Positions 9,407-17,790 of a DNA stretch of 64,000 nucleotides are shown in pieces (the stretch's first letter is position 1; each line of letters starts with the position of its first letter). The stretch is from assembly GCF_002811985.1 (NCBI RefSeq), contig NZ_NPDU01000001.1, positions 1 through 64,000 of the forward strand, read 5' to 3'. Source of the DNA: Leptospira adleri (GTDB taxonomy: Bacteria > Spirochaetota > Leptospiria > Leptospirales > Leptospiraceae). The notes under the pieces were generated by a model. The model was not told the DNA's origin and did not search any database. It was given only the letters and a program-made list of their open reading frames with translations. The position numbers and the translations under genes are program-made.

Positions 9407-9865
9407 ATTTTACTCCTATTTTTTGTTTCTCTTGATTCAAAATCGCGCATATTTCACGAGTATATTCTTTTTATGTCAATTAAATATTCAAAATATTCTA
9501 ATTCACTAAAATGTCTTATTTATAAATTTTGAAGAACTAAACCGCGCAGGAAGGCATTTTCCGTTAGAAATCGGAAAAATGCTCCCTTATCAACTCTTGG
9601 ATGGGACTCAAGATCCGATCTCTCTCCTCAAGACTACGACCGTAAATACGAGAGGAACCCCCATGATTGATATGAAAACGATTCGATGATCGCCGATCCA
9701 CTGAAACAGAGGTATCGCAAATGCAAATGGAATGATCTAAACGAGAATGCCGTAGATCAACCCCTGAAGATTGATAAAAGATTGATTCGTAATTTTGAAA
9801 AATTCCAGAGAAGCAAAAGAAAATTTTAATAATTTATTTCATATCGCTAAATGGATTTTTTTTGC
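9407..9865. other. Spacer upstream of the 120-bp repeat array
   Basis: A+T-rich sequence without a convincing gene. An imperfect hairpin GCATTTTCCG / CGGAAAAATGC lies around 9553-9581. It could be a terminator or operator; nothing nearby decides which. Confidence 0.4.
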
Positions 9866-10209
9866 GCGTTTATGCGAACTTCGTATAATTTCCGAATAAA
9901 CTGGATTCTGCGGAAGTGAACGCGTTTATACGAAGTGCGTATAAACCACAAAGAATTCTCTCAATTGTTCCCACGGAAGATCGCGGCGTTTATGCGAAGT
10001 GCGTATAATTTCCGAGAAAACTGGATTCTGCGCACCTGAACGCGTTTACACGAAGTTCGTATAAACCACAAAAAATTCTATCAATCGTTCCACACTGAGA
10101 TCGCGGCGTTTAGGCGAACTTCGTATAATTCCCGAAAAAACTGGATTCTGCGGAACCTGACCGTGTTTAGACGAAGTGCGTATAAACCACAAAAAATTCT
10201 ATCAAACCT
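9866..10209. repeat. Tandem array of three 120-bp units with palindromic ACTTCGTATA motifs
   Basis: Units start at 9866, 9986 and 10106, an exact 120-bp period; the third lacks the last 15-20 bases. Each unit holds two imperfect palindromes: the first of type TTATGCGAACTTCGTATAA, the second of type GTTTATACG-AAGTG-CGTATAAAC. Between them is CTGGATTCTGCG. Copies differ by scattered substitutions, some of which affect only one palindrome arm. No reading frame runs through it. Confidence 0.9.
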
Positions 10210-10326
10210 CATAACTGCAATTCACTGCGAGGCGTTCGAAAATTATCGAAGTCGGAAAAAAAGAAATTCGCGTTCCCGGTAGTATGCAATTTTTTGAGAA
10301 AATTCCTTTCATCAGGATATGAGGAT

Positions 10327-10809
10327 TCAAATCGGTCCGTCGATTCGTTTAGAGGGGATGAGGCGACCGGTTCTCAGTTCCGAAAGTAAATCGAGAAGGA
10401 TCAAGCGGATGGCTTGGGAATATTTTACTTGTTTCAAGTCGACCGGATGATCTACAAAATCGAGTAAGTCAAGGCAGAGTCCGTGAAACGGAAAAATTCT
10501 TTCGTTATCGATTTTGATAAAATTCTCAACGCCGTCCCTGAATGCGAGTAAGAGAACTTCTGCTATGTCCTTCGACTGGTCTTTGCTTGTGCAGTCTGCG
10601 ATGCGAATCTGTTTTTCTTTCGAGAGTGTGGAAATACGAACGGAGAATATTGTAACATGGGAACCGCCGGAAGACATCTGTTTTATCCAGTGAAAGTTTC
10701 TGACGATCGGTTCCCGAAGAATGAACAGATCTTTGGTATTCTCAAGAGGATCGAGATCGAAACAAATCTGAACTCGCCTATAGAACGGACTCATCTCTTG
10801 AAAATCCAT
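10327..10809 (-). CDS. Conserved-looking hypothetical protein
   Basis: The 160-aa product is predicted soluble, with no signal peptide or membrane helix. It mixes beta-like stretches (residues 48-72, GSHVTIFSVRISTLSKEKQ) with an acidic helical middle (KDIAEVLLLAFRDGVENFIKI) and a C-terminal helix (SQAIRLILLDLLSEL). I do not recognise the family. It is isolated between the 120-bp repeat array and a long spacer. Codon use looks ordinary for this genome, which is the main reason for accepting it as a gene. Confidence 0.5.
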   Translation of the reverse strand: MDFQEMSPFYRRVQICFDLDPLENTKDLFILREPIVRNFHWIKQMSSGGSHVTIFSVRISTLSKEKQIRIADCTSKDQSKDIAEVLLLAFRDGVENFIKIDNERIFPFHGLCLDLLDFVDHPVDLKQVKYSQAIRLILLDLLSELRTGRLIPSKRIDGPI

Positions 10810-11329
10810 AGAAGTTTTGAATCGTCACAACTGAAACGTTTCATAAGCAACGAATTGATTCTCTTACCTTTACCGTTAACTTTAGACGTCATCGTCAAAC
10901 GTCCACTCATTTCGTTCGTTTGAAAAATCGCGCGGGTCCGGCCGGATGGGCTTGGACAAAACGTTCGATTCATTCTGAAACGGATTTCGCCTTACAAAAA
11001 TTCTTGTAACCTTCGTATCCAACGAAGAGCGCTCTTTTTTTTCGATTTTTGCGAGCATCCCAAAGTAATTCCTTCATTCTAAGAAGAATCTTTGATACAG
11101 GATGTCCCCGGTGAAACCCCTTCCGTCGAGAAAGACTAACGCGACGGACGGATCGCCGGATTCTTCTCCCTGATTCTCTTTACAGGGCGTCCCAAAACCG
11201 TATTTTATTTTTTCGGAAAGATCAAGCTGCAAGAACCTGTCCCAGCTTTGGGACAGGTTCTTATATTTTTATTGCGCGGAAGAATCCCATCGGTTCAATT
11301 GTTCCATTCGAAGAGAGAGGGAAATAGAG
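10810..11329. other. Spacer upstream of the alpha/beta hydrolase
   Basis: About 520 bases between a minus-strand and a plus-strand gene. Apart from the strong hairpin at 11231-11262 and ordinary promoter-sized A+T-rich sequence, I see no gene. Confidence 0.5.
11231..11262. terminator. Perfect 14-bp inverted repeat, terminator-like
   Basis: AAGAACCTGTCCCA, a 4-base loop, then its exact complement, followed by ATATTTTT. The stem is strong enough for an intrinsic terminator, yet it lies about 70 bases upstream of a plus-strand gene and far from any plus-strand gene end. It may be an attenuator-like leader, an operator or a mobile palindromic element. Confidence 0.6.
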
Positions 11330-12322
11330 ATGAAGACACTTAAGTGGATATTAGGAATATCGGGAGCGTTTGCCCTTTTCCTTGTGATAACATTTTATTC
11401 CGAAGTTCCGAAATACGAATACCAACCCGCACAACTGCATTCCGACTTCGACACTTACTATAAGGAAAAACTTCAGATCAGCCTTTCCAAAAAAGCAAGG
11501 CCGGGAAACGAGGAGAAGTTGGTGCGTTATTCTCCCGGAAAAACGGAGGCTGCGATTCTTTACATTCACGGCTTTGGGGCCTCCCGCGCGGAAGGCGAAG
11601 AAGTAACGGATAAGCTCGCGAAAGATCTGAAAACAAATCTCTACTACCTCCGTCTTCCCGGACACGGAACCAACTTGGAAGATCATCGTGATACGCGCTT
11701 TGATCAAATTCTCCAGGACGCCGAAACCTCTTTTTTAGAAACCGAAAAACTCGGGAAAAAAACGATTCTCATCGGCACCAGTATGGGAGGATTGATCGCA
11801 ACGTATCTCGCGGCGAAGTATCCCGAAAAAGTGCAGGTCTTAATTTTAGCGTCTCCCTTCTATGATTTTACAAACCCATTCGGAGGATTGTATCAATTCT
11901 CTTGGGGAAAAGAATTCGCGCATCTGCTTCTCGGAAAAATCCGTAAGTCGACCGAGGAGCAAAGAAAGGATCCTTCGAGCGCGTTTTGGTATCGAGACCA
12001 ATATCTCGCCGCAGTTCAAAACGTTTCCGATATGAGAGAATTCGTTTTAAACTCGGATCCTTTTTCGCAGATCACGTCGCCGGTTCTCATGTTTTATTAT
12101 TATAAGAACGATCAGGAACAGGACAAATCCGCCTCCGTAAAATCGATGTTAAACGCTTTTGATAAAATTCAGAAGAATGGGAAAGCGAATCCTTTGAACA
12201 AGGCAGTTCGTTTGGAGATAGGAGATCACGTTCTTTTTTCAAAATATATGGTTAGCGACAAGGAAAGAATCCTCAAAGAATCGGAGGATTTTATCAGAAA
12301 GGTTTTACCGGAAATAAAATGA
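11330..12322 (+). CDS. Alpha/beta hydrolase (serine hydrolase), membrane-anchored
   Basis: The 330-aa protein begins with a single hydrophobic segment (residues 5-24), so it is exported or anchored. The hydrolase core follows: HGFG oxyanion region at 80-83, LPGHG at 109-113, nucleophile elbow GTSMGG with Ser151, and a C-terminal GDHVLFS with His300 as the likely catalytic base. The acid is probably in the [11 protein letters not shown] region. This pattern fits esterases, lipases or monoglyceride lipase-like enzymes; the substrate is unknown. A GAGAGAGGG site precedes the ATG. It is convergent with the TfoX-like gene, with a shared bidirectional terminator between. Confidence 0.8.
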   Translation: MKTLKWILGISGAFALFLVITFYSEVPKYEYQPAQLHSDFDTYYKEKLQISLSKKARPGNEEKLVRYSPGKTEAAILYIHGFGASRAEGEEVTDKLAKDLKTNLYYLRLPGHGTNLEDHRDTRFDQILQDAETSFLETEKLGKKTILIGTSMGGLIATYLAAKYPEKVQVLILASPFYDFTNPFGGLYQFSWGKEFAHLLLGKIRKSTEEQRKDPSSAFWYRDQYLAAVQNVSDMREFVLNSDPFSQITSPVLMFYYYKNDQEQDKSASVKSMLNAFDKIQKNGKANPLNKAVRLEIGDHVLFSKYMVSDKERILKESEDFIRKVLPEIK

Positions 12323-12358
12323 CGGGCGGTTAAAGGTAAGATTTAAAAAAGAAGATCC

Positions 12359-12397
12359 GTTTGTAAACCTCCGGGATTCCATTCGAGGTTTACAAAC
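12359..12397. terminator. Bidirectional terminator between convergent genes
   Basis: GTTTGTAAACCTC (12359-12371) and its exact complement (12385-12397) form a 13-bp stem with a 13-base loop. It lies between the stop codons of convergent genes at 12322 and 12413, so it probably serves both. Confidence 0.75.
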
Positions 12398-12412
12398 ATT
12401 CGGAAATAAATC

Positions 12413-12946
12413 CTATTTCTTACGCTTTTTCGCCGTTGCTTTTTTCTTAGGCGCTTTTTTCTTCACGGCCTTTTTCTTGGTCTTCGGTTTCACCTTCGTT
12501 TTAGGTTTCGCTTTTTTAACCGCGGCCTTTTTAGCTTTAGCGGCCTTCTTCTTCGGAGCGCTCTTTTTCTTAGCAGGAGCTTTCTTTTTCGCGGCCTTTT
12601 TTACCGCCGCTTTTTTAGGAGCCGGACCAAGATTGGAAAGCGCGAAAAGAATAGCGGTCTCCGAAAGGGAATCCCAATCTTCCTGAAATTCGTTCGGAAT
12701 CTGAAGCCAATCTTTCATGGCCCTTCCTTTTCCGGAAGGATCGAAAAGTTTAGCGCCGGGATAACGCCCGATGATCTCGGAGATTTTCTCCGCGCCGAGT
12801 TTTAAAACGAGCTCCCCTTGAAAGAAAGCTCCGAAGGGCTTTCCGTCCAAGTTCAGGGATTCGAGACCGAACCACTTTCCTAAGGAAGCTTGTTTGTGTT
12901 TGTTGATAAAGTTTTCTGAAAAGACTTCAAAGTTAGAATGAGACAT
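12413..12946 (-). CDS. TfoX N-terminal-domain protein with lysine/alanine-rich histone-H1-like tail
   Basis: Residues 15-95 of the 177-aa product resemble the TfoX N-terminal domain: [30 protein letters not shown], and [15 protein letters not shown]. From about 110 to the end the sequence is a low-complexity tail of Lys, Ala and Pro ([15 protein letters not shown] repeats), as in bacterial H1-like proteins and histone tails. TfoX-type domains are linked to competence regulation in proteobacteria, but single-domain relatives are widespread and mostly uncharacterised. A nucleoid or DNA-binding role driven by the tail is inference. The tail repeats could vary in number between strains. Confidence 0.75.
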   Translation of the reverse strand: MSHSNFEVFSENFINKHKQASLGKWFGLESLNLDGKPFGAFFQGELVLKLGAEKISEIIGRYPGAKLFDPSGKGRAMKDWLQIPNEFQEDWDSLSETAILFALSNLGPAPKKAAVKKAAKKKAPAKKKSAPKKKAAKAKKAAVKKAKPKTKVKPKTKKKAVKKKAPKKKATAKKRKK

Positions 12947-12997
12947 GCGACTAAGAGAATTCTTTCCAAAGAGTTTTCAAGAAATAAATTTTTCTGA

Positions 12998-14134
12998 TCA
13001 ATGCAGCCAGAGATTTACGATGCTCGCGCCGTAAATTCGAGGATGAGTTTTCGAAGTCGAACCACTTACAAAGATGGTTTCTCCGTCCGAACCCAAGTCC
13101 CAGAGATCACCCCTTAGGAACACGTTCATGCCGAACGAAGCCCCCGACTTCGAAATCCTGCCGGCAAGGGCGTATTTCAACCAAGCCTGCCCTTCCCGGA
13201 TCTTTCCGATATCTTCCTTCTGAATATCGGACGGGTTTTCGGAGCCGTTGTACCCCTTCCAGATCTCGTCCATCGCCTTATCGGGAGCCACAAAGGAAGG
13301 AACGAGAACCATAGTCACATTCTCTTTTCTGAATGTTTCGTAAACCTCCGGATACCAGGAATCCGCGCAAACCAGTATTCCAATCTTCCCCGCGGGAGTG
13401 GAGACGGTCTTGAGATCTTTCAAAGAAGAAGCTCGAACGAAGGGTTTCTCGTCGTCGACCGGGAAAATTTTTAACGAAGAATTCTCCGCTACGCTCCCGT
13501 CGGGAAGAAAAACGAAGGATCCGTTTTGCAAAGAACCTTCCCCGATTCTTATGATACCGCCTTCGACGGACGGCTCCGGAAGAAGAATGGAACCGGCCAC
13601 GATCGTAATCGAATATTTTTTGGAAAGAGCGGAAAACGTATTTTGATAAGCGAAGAGCATCTCCTTCGATTTCATCCGAAAGACCGCGTCGGAAACGCCG
13701 TCCTCACCTTTGGAGCGAAACCAATTCCGGACGAAAGAAAAAACATTGCTTAAGACCAGATTCTCCATTGCTTCTTTCATCCGATCCGCACCGTAGACGG
13801 ATTCTTTTTCGCCGGATACCACGAGCCAAGTCCCCAAATATTCGGGAAAAACTACGATCGTCTTCGGATTGAGAAAGCCTCTTTCCTTCGCGACGAGGAG
13901 ATACGATTCTATTTTCTCTCGAAATCGATCCGCGCTCGCGTAGTCTTCGGATAACATCCAGGGTTGAATTCCCAAAAGATTTCCCTTCCCCGAATCGACA
14001 CCGTCGACTAACGTTCTTTCCAAACGTGTCTGAACCGAAGGCAAAGAAGGGGTTCGTCCGCCATTGGACCAAATCGTATAAAGACCGAGTACAAAAACCA
14101 AAGAACCGAGAAGTAAACGTTTTATAAAAATCAT
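12998..14134 (-). CDS. Carbon-nitrogen hydrolase (nitrilase superfamily), membrane-anchored
   Basis: The 378-aa protein opens with a membrane segment (residues 5-23). The nitrilase-superfamily triad can be read: Glu98 in VVFPEYLG, Lys222 in SSLKIFP and Cys256 in GILVCADSWYPE. The spacing is consistent with the family, including a long insert between the first two motifs. Members hydrolyse amides or nitriles or transfer acyl groups; the anchored form recalls apolipoprotein N-acyltransferase-like outward-facing catalytic domains, but the multi-pass Lnt membrane part is absent. The substrate is unknown. It is a single gene on the minus strand. Confidence 0.8.
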   Translation of the reverse strand: MIFIKRLLLGSLVFVLGLYTIWSNGGRTPSLPSVQTRLERTLVDGVDSGKGNLLGIQPWMLSEDYASADRFREKIESYLLVAKERGFLNPKTIVVFPEYLGTWLVVSGEKESVYGADRMKEAMENLVLSNVFSFVRNWFRSKGEDGVSDAVFRMKSKEMLFAYQNTFSALSKKYSITIVAGSILLPEPSVEGGIIRIGEGSLQNGSFVFLPDGSVAENSSLKIFPVDDEKPFVRASSLKDLKTVSTPAGKIGILVCADSWYPEVYETFRKENVTMVLVPSFVAPDKAMDEIWKGYNGSENPSDIQKEDIGKIREGQAWLKYALAGRISKSGASFGMNVFLRGDLWDLGSDGETIFVSGSTSKTHPRIYGASIVNLWLH

Positions 14135-14195
14135 CGCAGGACTACTTGTTTCCCTTTTCGATTTCGCTCAACTCTATTTTTTTAAGGGTTCGATT

Positions 14196-14312
14196 CTAAT
14201 CCATGCTAAAGGCAAATTTAATACGAAGAAACCTGGCGGAGAATTGATTCCTCTTTTTGGTTTCCGTCATTGCATTGTAAGGCGGGTATTCCATTTCAGA
14301 GGCGGTAACAAC
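14196..14312 (-). pseudogene. Remnant of a periplasmic solute-binding (SBP_bac_3-like) domain
   Basis: On the minus strand the frame reads VVTASEMEYPPYNAMTE, then NQFSARFLRI, and stops. This lines up with the start of extracellular solute-binding domains found at the N-terminus of some sensor kinases and cyclases (pattern VVTASEIDYPPFS...GFSVELLRA). Only about 38 residues remain, the frame upstream is meaningless, and the downstream part is lost. I read it as a small fragment of a decayed gene; the match is by eye and short. Confidence 0.4.
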
Positions 14313-14496
14313 CGATCCGCTCCTGCGGAATAAAATAAATATACGAAAGCGAAGCGCTATCTTTGAGAAGCAAAGAATGAAAACCGGTTTTTCTTTTTCG
14401 TTGATACAAAATACGAAATCGACATTCGGTCGAAGTCGATAAAGCCCGCACGAAAATGGAGAATGCGGATTTAGAGGAAGACTGAATAAGAAAATA

Positions 14497-14528
14497 ATTT
14501 CACCGAGGGCGAGGGCCCTCGATGAAAT
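14497..14528 (-). terminator. Hairpin after the first paralogous lipoprotein gene
   Basis: ATTTCACCGAGGGC (14497-14510) pairs with its near-complement at 14515-14528 (one mismatch), directly downstream of the stop at 14534. It shares the TTTCACCGAGG arm with the hairpin after the sister gene (15548-15575). Confidence 0.65.
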
Positions 14529-14533
14529 TGAGA

Positions 14534-15256
14534 TCATTTTAACTTAAATTGAGACTTGAAGGTAAAAGAAGTATCGATCTTTTCATCACCCATCGATCCG
14601 GTAACACGAACCGTTTCTTCTCTGGTCATGACGGCTTTATCCATGTCACTGGCATTCTCGATGGTCGTCTTCGATCCGTTCGAAGTGAAGGTAATTGCAA
14701 ATTTTGGATAGAGAGATCCGTTTACCTTATAAGAATCGGAACTCATCGTTACCACGCTGTCTTCGCTGTACTTTACCAAATCCTGGTTGGAGCTAGGATC
14801 GAGCGTGATCGTCATAGTTCCATTTTGCTTAATTTCGCCGTCGATGAGCATCTCGGAAGAGGCACCGTTCGAGGAATCGATCTGTGGAGCTGTCAAGGCA
14901 CAGGATAGATAAGTGAATTTTACATCGTTGAATTGCACGGAAAATTGATTTCCATTGTTGGTCGTGTTTACGTTACCGGATAACTTGATACTTCCGCTCT
15001 TCGGACAAGGTTGTGACTCATCTACGACCGCGAAGGGGGAAACACTTCCGTTGGAATAATTTCCGGGAGCGCCACCGTTGTTTCCATTACGCGACGCCAT
15101 CAAAGAAGCGTAGAGACCGGAGATGCCGGGTTTTTTTTGATTTTCCAAAGCCAACAAAAGAAGTGCGTTGTTTTTGGAATCATCGTCATTCTTACCTCCG
15201 CAATTGGATAACAGTAAAAGTAATACCAACGATAGGATTATTTTCTTTCGATTCAT
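14534..15256 (-). CDS. Lipoprotein, paralogue A of a tandem pair
   Basis: The 240-aa precursor has a KK start, a leucine-rich core and a lipobox ending at Cys19 (LLSNC). The mature protein carries a flexible Asp/Asn-rich linker, then GLYAS, a Gly/Asn-rich segment (GNYSNGSVSPFA), a PCPKSGSI motif and a CALTAPQID motif, then mainly beta-strand repeats. It aligns end to end with the neighbouring 241-aa lipoprotein, so the two arose by tandem duplication. Internal cysteines at PCP and CAL are shared and may form a disulfide. Function unknown; an outer-membrane location is inferred from the lipobox. Confidence 0.8.
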   Translation of the reverse strand: MNRKKIILSLVLLLLLSNCGGKNDDDSKNNALLLLALENQKKPGISGLYASLMASRNGNNGGAPGNYSNGSVSPFAVVDESQPCPKSGSIKLSGNVNTTNNGNQFSVQFNDVKFTYLSCALTAPQIDSSNGASSEMLIDGEIKQNGTMTITLDPSSNQDLVKYSEDSVVTMSSDSYKVNGSLYPKFAITFTSNGSKTTIENASDMDKAVMTREETVRVTGSMGDEKIDTSFTFKSQFKLK

Positions 15257-15588
15257 ACTTAAGATCCTCCTTAAGGATGAATAAATATAGAACCAGGGTT
15301 TTTATTCTGAGACAAAGATCGAAAAAAAAATCGGGAGTTTTCTTCTTTCTTTTAAATTAATTATAAAATGAATTCGATGATTTCTATTTGTAACATCGTC
15401 AAACTCATGAATCGATCGGGATTTTCGATTCTTGAAAATTGTTAAACGAAGTGAAGAATGTATCAAAAAATGGAAGAGAAACCGACGAAAGAGCGCATCG
15501 CGTCGGCGATGAACGATTCAACGGAACGATTGATATGGGTTTAGAAATTCACCGAGGCCAGATTGCCTCGGTGAAAGAAAATGAGGAA
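15257..15588. other. Spacer between paralogous lipoprotein genes
   Basis: About 330 bases carrying the terminator hairpin of the upstream paralogue (15548-15575) and presumably the promoter of the downstream one. No gene is seen. Confidence 0.5.
15548..15575 (-). terminator. Hairpin after the second paralogous lipoprotein gene
   Basis: TTCACCGAGGC (15548-15558) pairs exactly with GCCTCGGTGAA (15565-15575) across a 6-base loop, 13 bases after the stop at 15589 on the minus strand. A modest T-rich run follows. It is clearly related to the hairpin at 14497-14528, so the terminator was duplicated with the gene. Confidence 0.75.
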
Positions 15589-16314
15589 TTATTTGAATCT
15601 ATACTTCGCCTTGTAACTGAAATCCTGATTTACGGTTTCCGTTCCGATGGTTCCGCTCATGTGCACGGTTTCTTCCACTTGGATGTAGGCGTTATCGATA
15701 TCCGTCATATTCTCAAAAGAATATTTGGAATTTGTGTTCGTAAAAGTAACGTCGAACGTTGGAAAAGTGAATCCGTTCACCTTGTAATTGCTGGAACGCA
15801 TTCTTGTGGTTCCGCTCATTCTAATAGCGTAGTTCGTGCTTGTGTTCGAAGGATCGAGACTTTGAGTTTGATTTACGTCTTCGGTAATATCTCCGTCGAT
15901 CGTAAGCGCGGAAGCGGTTTGATTGGAATTGTCGATTTGCGGAACTAGCAAAGCACATCCTACGTAACTCACCTTTACTCCGTTGTATTGATACGTATAC
16001 TCCGATCCGTTCATCTGACCCGAGACGTCTCCGTTTAACGTTAAAGTTCCTCCCCTAGGACAAGGAAGCGTTCCGCTAAGCTGCGCGAAGGGAGAGGCGT
16101 TACCGTTCGAATAATTACCCGCTCCGCCTCCGCCTCCAGCGGTTCTCAAAGCGTTGATGGAAGCGTACAAACCGGAAGCTCCTGGATTTTTCGGCGCGAC
16201 CGCAGCGGCGAGAAGAAGCAGGTTTTGATCATTTGAAGAATGATCGCCCTTTCCATTGCATTGAGCGAAAAAGAGCGCAAGAGCGAGCACTACGGAAATT
16301 TTTTTTATAAGCAT
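15589..16314 (-). CDS. Lipoprotein, paralogue B of a tandem pair
   Basis: This 241-aa lipoprotein precursor has its lipobox at Cys19 (FFAQC). Like its neighbour it continues with a Ser/Asn-rich linker, GASGLYAS, GNYSNGNASPFA, PCPRGGTLTLNGDV, and CALLVPQIDNSN, and then a beta-rich C-terminal half ending in KAKYRFK. Identity with paralogue A is highest at these landmarks and low in the linker. It has an ATG preceded by AGGAGG (complement CCTCCT at 16322-16327), a strong ribosome site. Function unknown. It lies upstream in the pair and has its own terminator, so the two can be expressed separately. Confidence 0.8.
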   Translation of the reverse strand: MLIKKISVVLALALFFAQCNGKGDHSSNDQNLLLLAAAVAPKNPGASGLYASINALRTAGGGGGAGNYSNGNASPFAQLSGTLPCPRGGTLTLNGDVSGQMNGSEYTYQYNGVKVSYVGCALLVPQIDNSNQTASALTIDGDITEDVNQTQSLDPSNTSTNYAIRMSGTTRMRSSNYKVNGFTFPTFDVTFTNTNSKYSFENMTDIDNAYIQVEETVHMSGTIGTETVNQDFSYKAKYRFK

Positions 16315-16378
16315 AATCGAATCCTCCTAATGGACTGACCAGCTTACGCCAAGAAGAACTAACTTGTGCCAGGAAAAA

Positions 16379-17179
16379 TTAAAATCGAATCGTAACTCCC
16401 GCGGAAATTTCCCGGCTCTGAACGGAAACGTTAACTTTCGGAACCACCGTCCAATCTTCAAATCGATAACCGAGAAACGCGTCCATCAGCAAGACAAAAA
16501 GAAACGCGGAAATATAGGCTTCTCTTTCTTGCTCATAACGTCCCTTCTGAATAACACGTCCGTCCGAAAGTCTTACTTGATTTTGCTCGGAGATGATGCT
16601 GTTCGCATAAGCGACAAAGAGCAAGTTGTTATCCCGCAAAGCGAACGCCGCGAGCACATAAGGCGAGATAAGAGGATGAGAAGAATCCGAAGCCGGACCG
16701 GGCGGTCGCGTGATCTGATACGTTTTATGAGCGAGATATAGTTCCGTGAAAATAAAAAGAAATCCCAAACCTTTCACCGCATAAGAATCGGAACGCGCCA
16801 TGCGAGACCAACCCGGTATCAAACCTTCGGCAAAGACGGCAACGCCCGATTTTTTTTTCGGAGGATCTTCGGATGAGATCGTTTCTTTCGGCTCCGAGGG
16901 AGCGGCTTCCTCTTTTTTTGTTAGAATCGGTTTTGTTTGAATTGTGTCTTTTTTAGGAACTCGATCGGAAATAAAAATTTTCAAAACTTCGGAAAGGGAT
17001 ATTTTTTCAATCCTCCCATCCGGATGAGAAACCTCAAACCCGTTTGAAACGGGTTTTACGCCGACGTTCTCCAGCTTCTTTCCATTCTTAAGAAGAACCG
17101 ACTTCGCATTGAGTTCGAAGCAAAGACCGAAAAATAAGATCAGGATCGTAAATCCAGGTTTATAAAAATTCGGAAACAT
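16379..17179 (-). CDS. Exported/membrane protein with N-terminal small beta domain (DUF5683-like C-terminal part)
   Basis: I choose the ATG at 17179 because it directly precedes a signal peptide (about 25 residues ending in ELNA) and avoids overlap with the divergent sigma gene; a longer form from 17257 is possible. After the signal comes a 45-residue segment, SVLLKNGKKLENV...HPDGRIEKISLSEVLKI, then a Lys/Pro/Glu linker, then a membrane-associated C-terminal half with GLIPGWSRM and GLGFLFIFTELYLAHKTY and a final YISAFLFVLLMDAFLGYRF. The latter layout recalls DUF5683-type proteins. The first domain resembles the C-terminus of the FecR-type protein encoded across the divergent promoter. Confidence 0.65.
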   Translation of the reverse strand: MFPNFYKPGFTILILFFGLCFELNAKSVLLKNGKKLENVGVKPVSNGFEVSHPDGRIEKISLSEVLKIFISDRVPKKDTIQTKPILTKKEEAAPSEPKETISSEDPPKKKSGVAVFAEGLIPGWSRMARSDSYAVKGLGFLFIFTELYLAHKTYQITRPPGPASDSSHPLISPYVLAAFALRDNNLLFVAYANSIISEQNQVRLSDGRVIQKGRYEQEREAYISAFLFVLLMDAFLGYRFEDWTVVPKVNVSVQSREISAGVTIRF

Positions 17180-17240
17180 TTCAGATTTTACAGATAAAGG
17201 TGGCACATTTTGAGAAGTCAATCCGTTATTAATTATTAGA

Positions 17241-17780
17241 ATGAACGACATTTCCAAAGGTCGAGTTTTCGACTTTGACGGTTTGTATTCGAGAAATTAC
17301 GAGAAGATCTTTCGATTCCTCAGAGGCAAGGGCGCTTCCGAGGAAGAAGCCGAGGAGGTCTGCCAGGAAACGTTTATCAAAGTGCTCCATCATTGGGAGA
17401 ACTTTGATTCTTCCAAAGGAAGCGAGAGTTCTTGGATGATAACGATCGCAAAAAATCAATTCTATGATTTGATGCGAAAGAAGAATTCGGCGCAAAAGAG
17501 AGAAATCGAAAATTCTCAAAACATCATAGAGTCGATCGTTCAGGATGATAAAGAAGACGAAGACGAGAAGTTTCGTCTTGATCTATTGAAAGAAAGCGTG
17601 GAAAGTCTTCCCTCGTTGGAAAAAAATATTATCCAGCTTCGTTATATTAAAAAACATACTATCAAAGAAACGGCGGAGTTGTTGGGAATTTCGGTTCGTA
17701 CGGTAAACAGGAAAACATACGCGTCTTTGACCGTCCTGCGTATGAGGTTGCAAAAGTCGGATTTCGGTTTTGGAATTTAG
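17241..17780 (+). CDS. RNA polymerase ECF-type sigma factor
   Basis: The 179-aa product has the two domains of group IV sigma factors. Region 2 spans about residues 13-85 ([51 protein letters not shown]). Region 4 spans about 115-172 ([34 protein letters not shown]). It lacks regions 1 and 3, as expected. It should direct transcription of a small regulon, commonly including its own operon. The next gene, 10 bases downstream, encodes a FecR-like protein with an N-terminal cytoplasmic part, a natural anti-sigma partner. Target promoters cannot be defined from this sequence alone. Confidence 0.92.
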   Translation: MNDISKGRVFDFDGLYSRNYEKIFRFLRGKGASEEEAEEVCQETFIKVLHHWENFDSSKGSESSWMITIAKNQFYDLMRKKNSAQKREIENSQNIIESIVQDDKEDEDEKFRLDLLKESVESLPSLEKNIIQLRYIKKHTIKETAELLGISVRTVNRKTYASLTVLRMRLQKSDFGFGI

Positions 17781-17790
17781 GAGGTAAAAC

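Larger units (their letters stand above)
14135..14533. other. Spacer with a decayed substrate-binding-domain remnant
   Basis: The region between two minus-strand genes lacks an intact gene. It contains the remnant described at 14196-14312 and, at its end, the terminator of the next lipoprotein gene. Confidence 0.5.

Noticed and set aside
9866..10209. loxP-like sites (ACTTCGTATA and TATACGAAGT match loxP arms)
   Set aside because: The two arms are fused into one palindrome with a centre of one to five bases, whereas loxP needs an 8-base spacer between 13-base arms. The likeness is limited to about 10-11 bases per arm and no Cre-like gene is nearby.
9866..10209. CRISPR array
   Set aside because: The repeat period is filled by conserved sequence, there are no unique spacers, and no cas genes are present.
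14313..14537. Minus-strand ORF upstream of the solute-binding remnant (start 14537)
   Set aside because: The translated sequence is not protein-like, overlaps the lipoprotein terminator and start region, and joins to the remnant only by chance.
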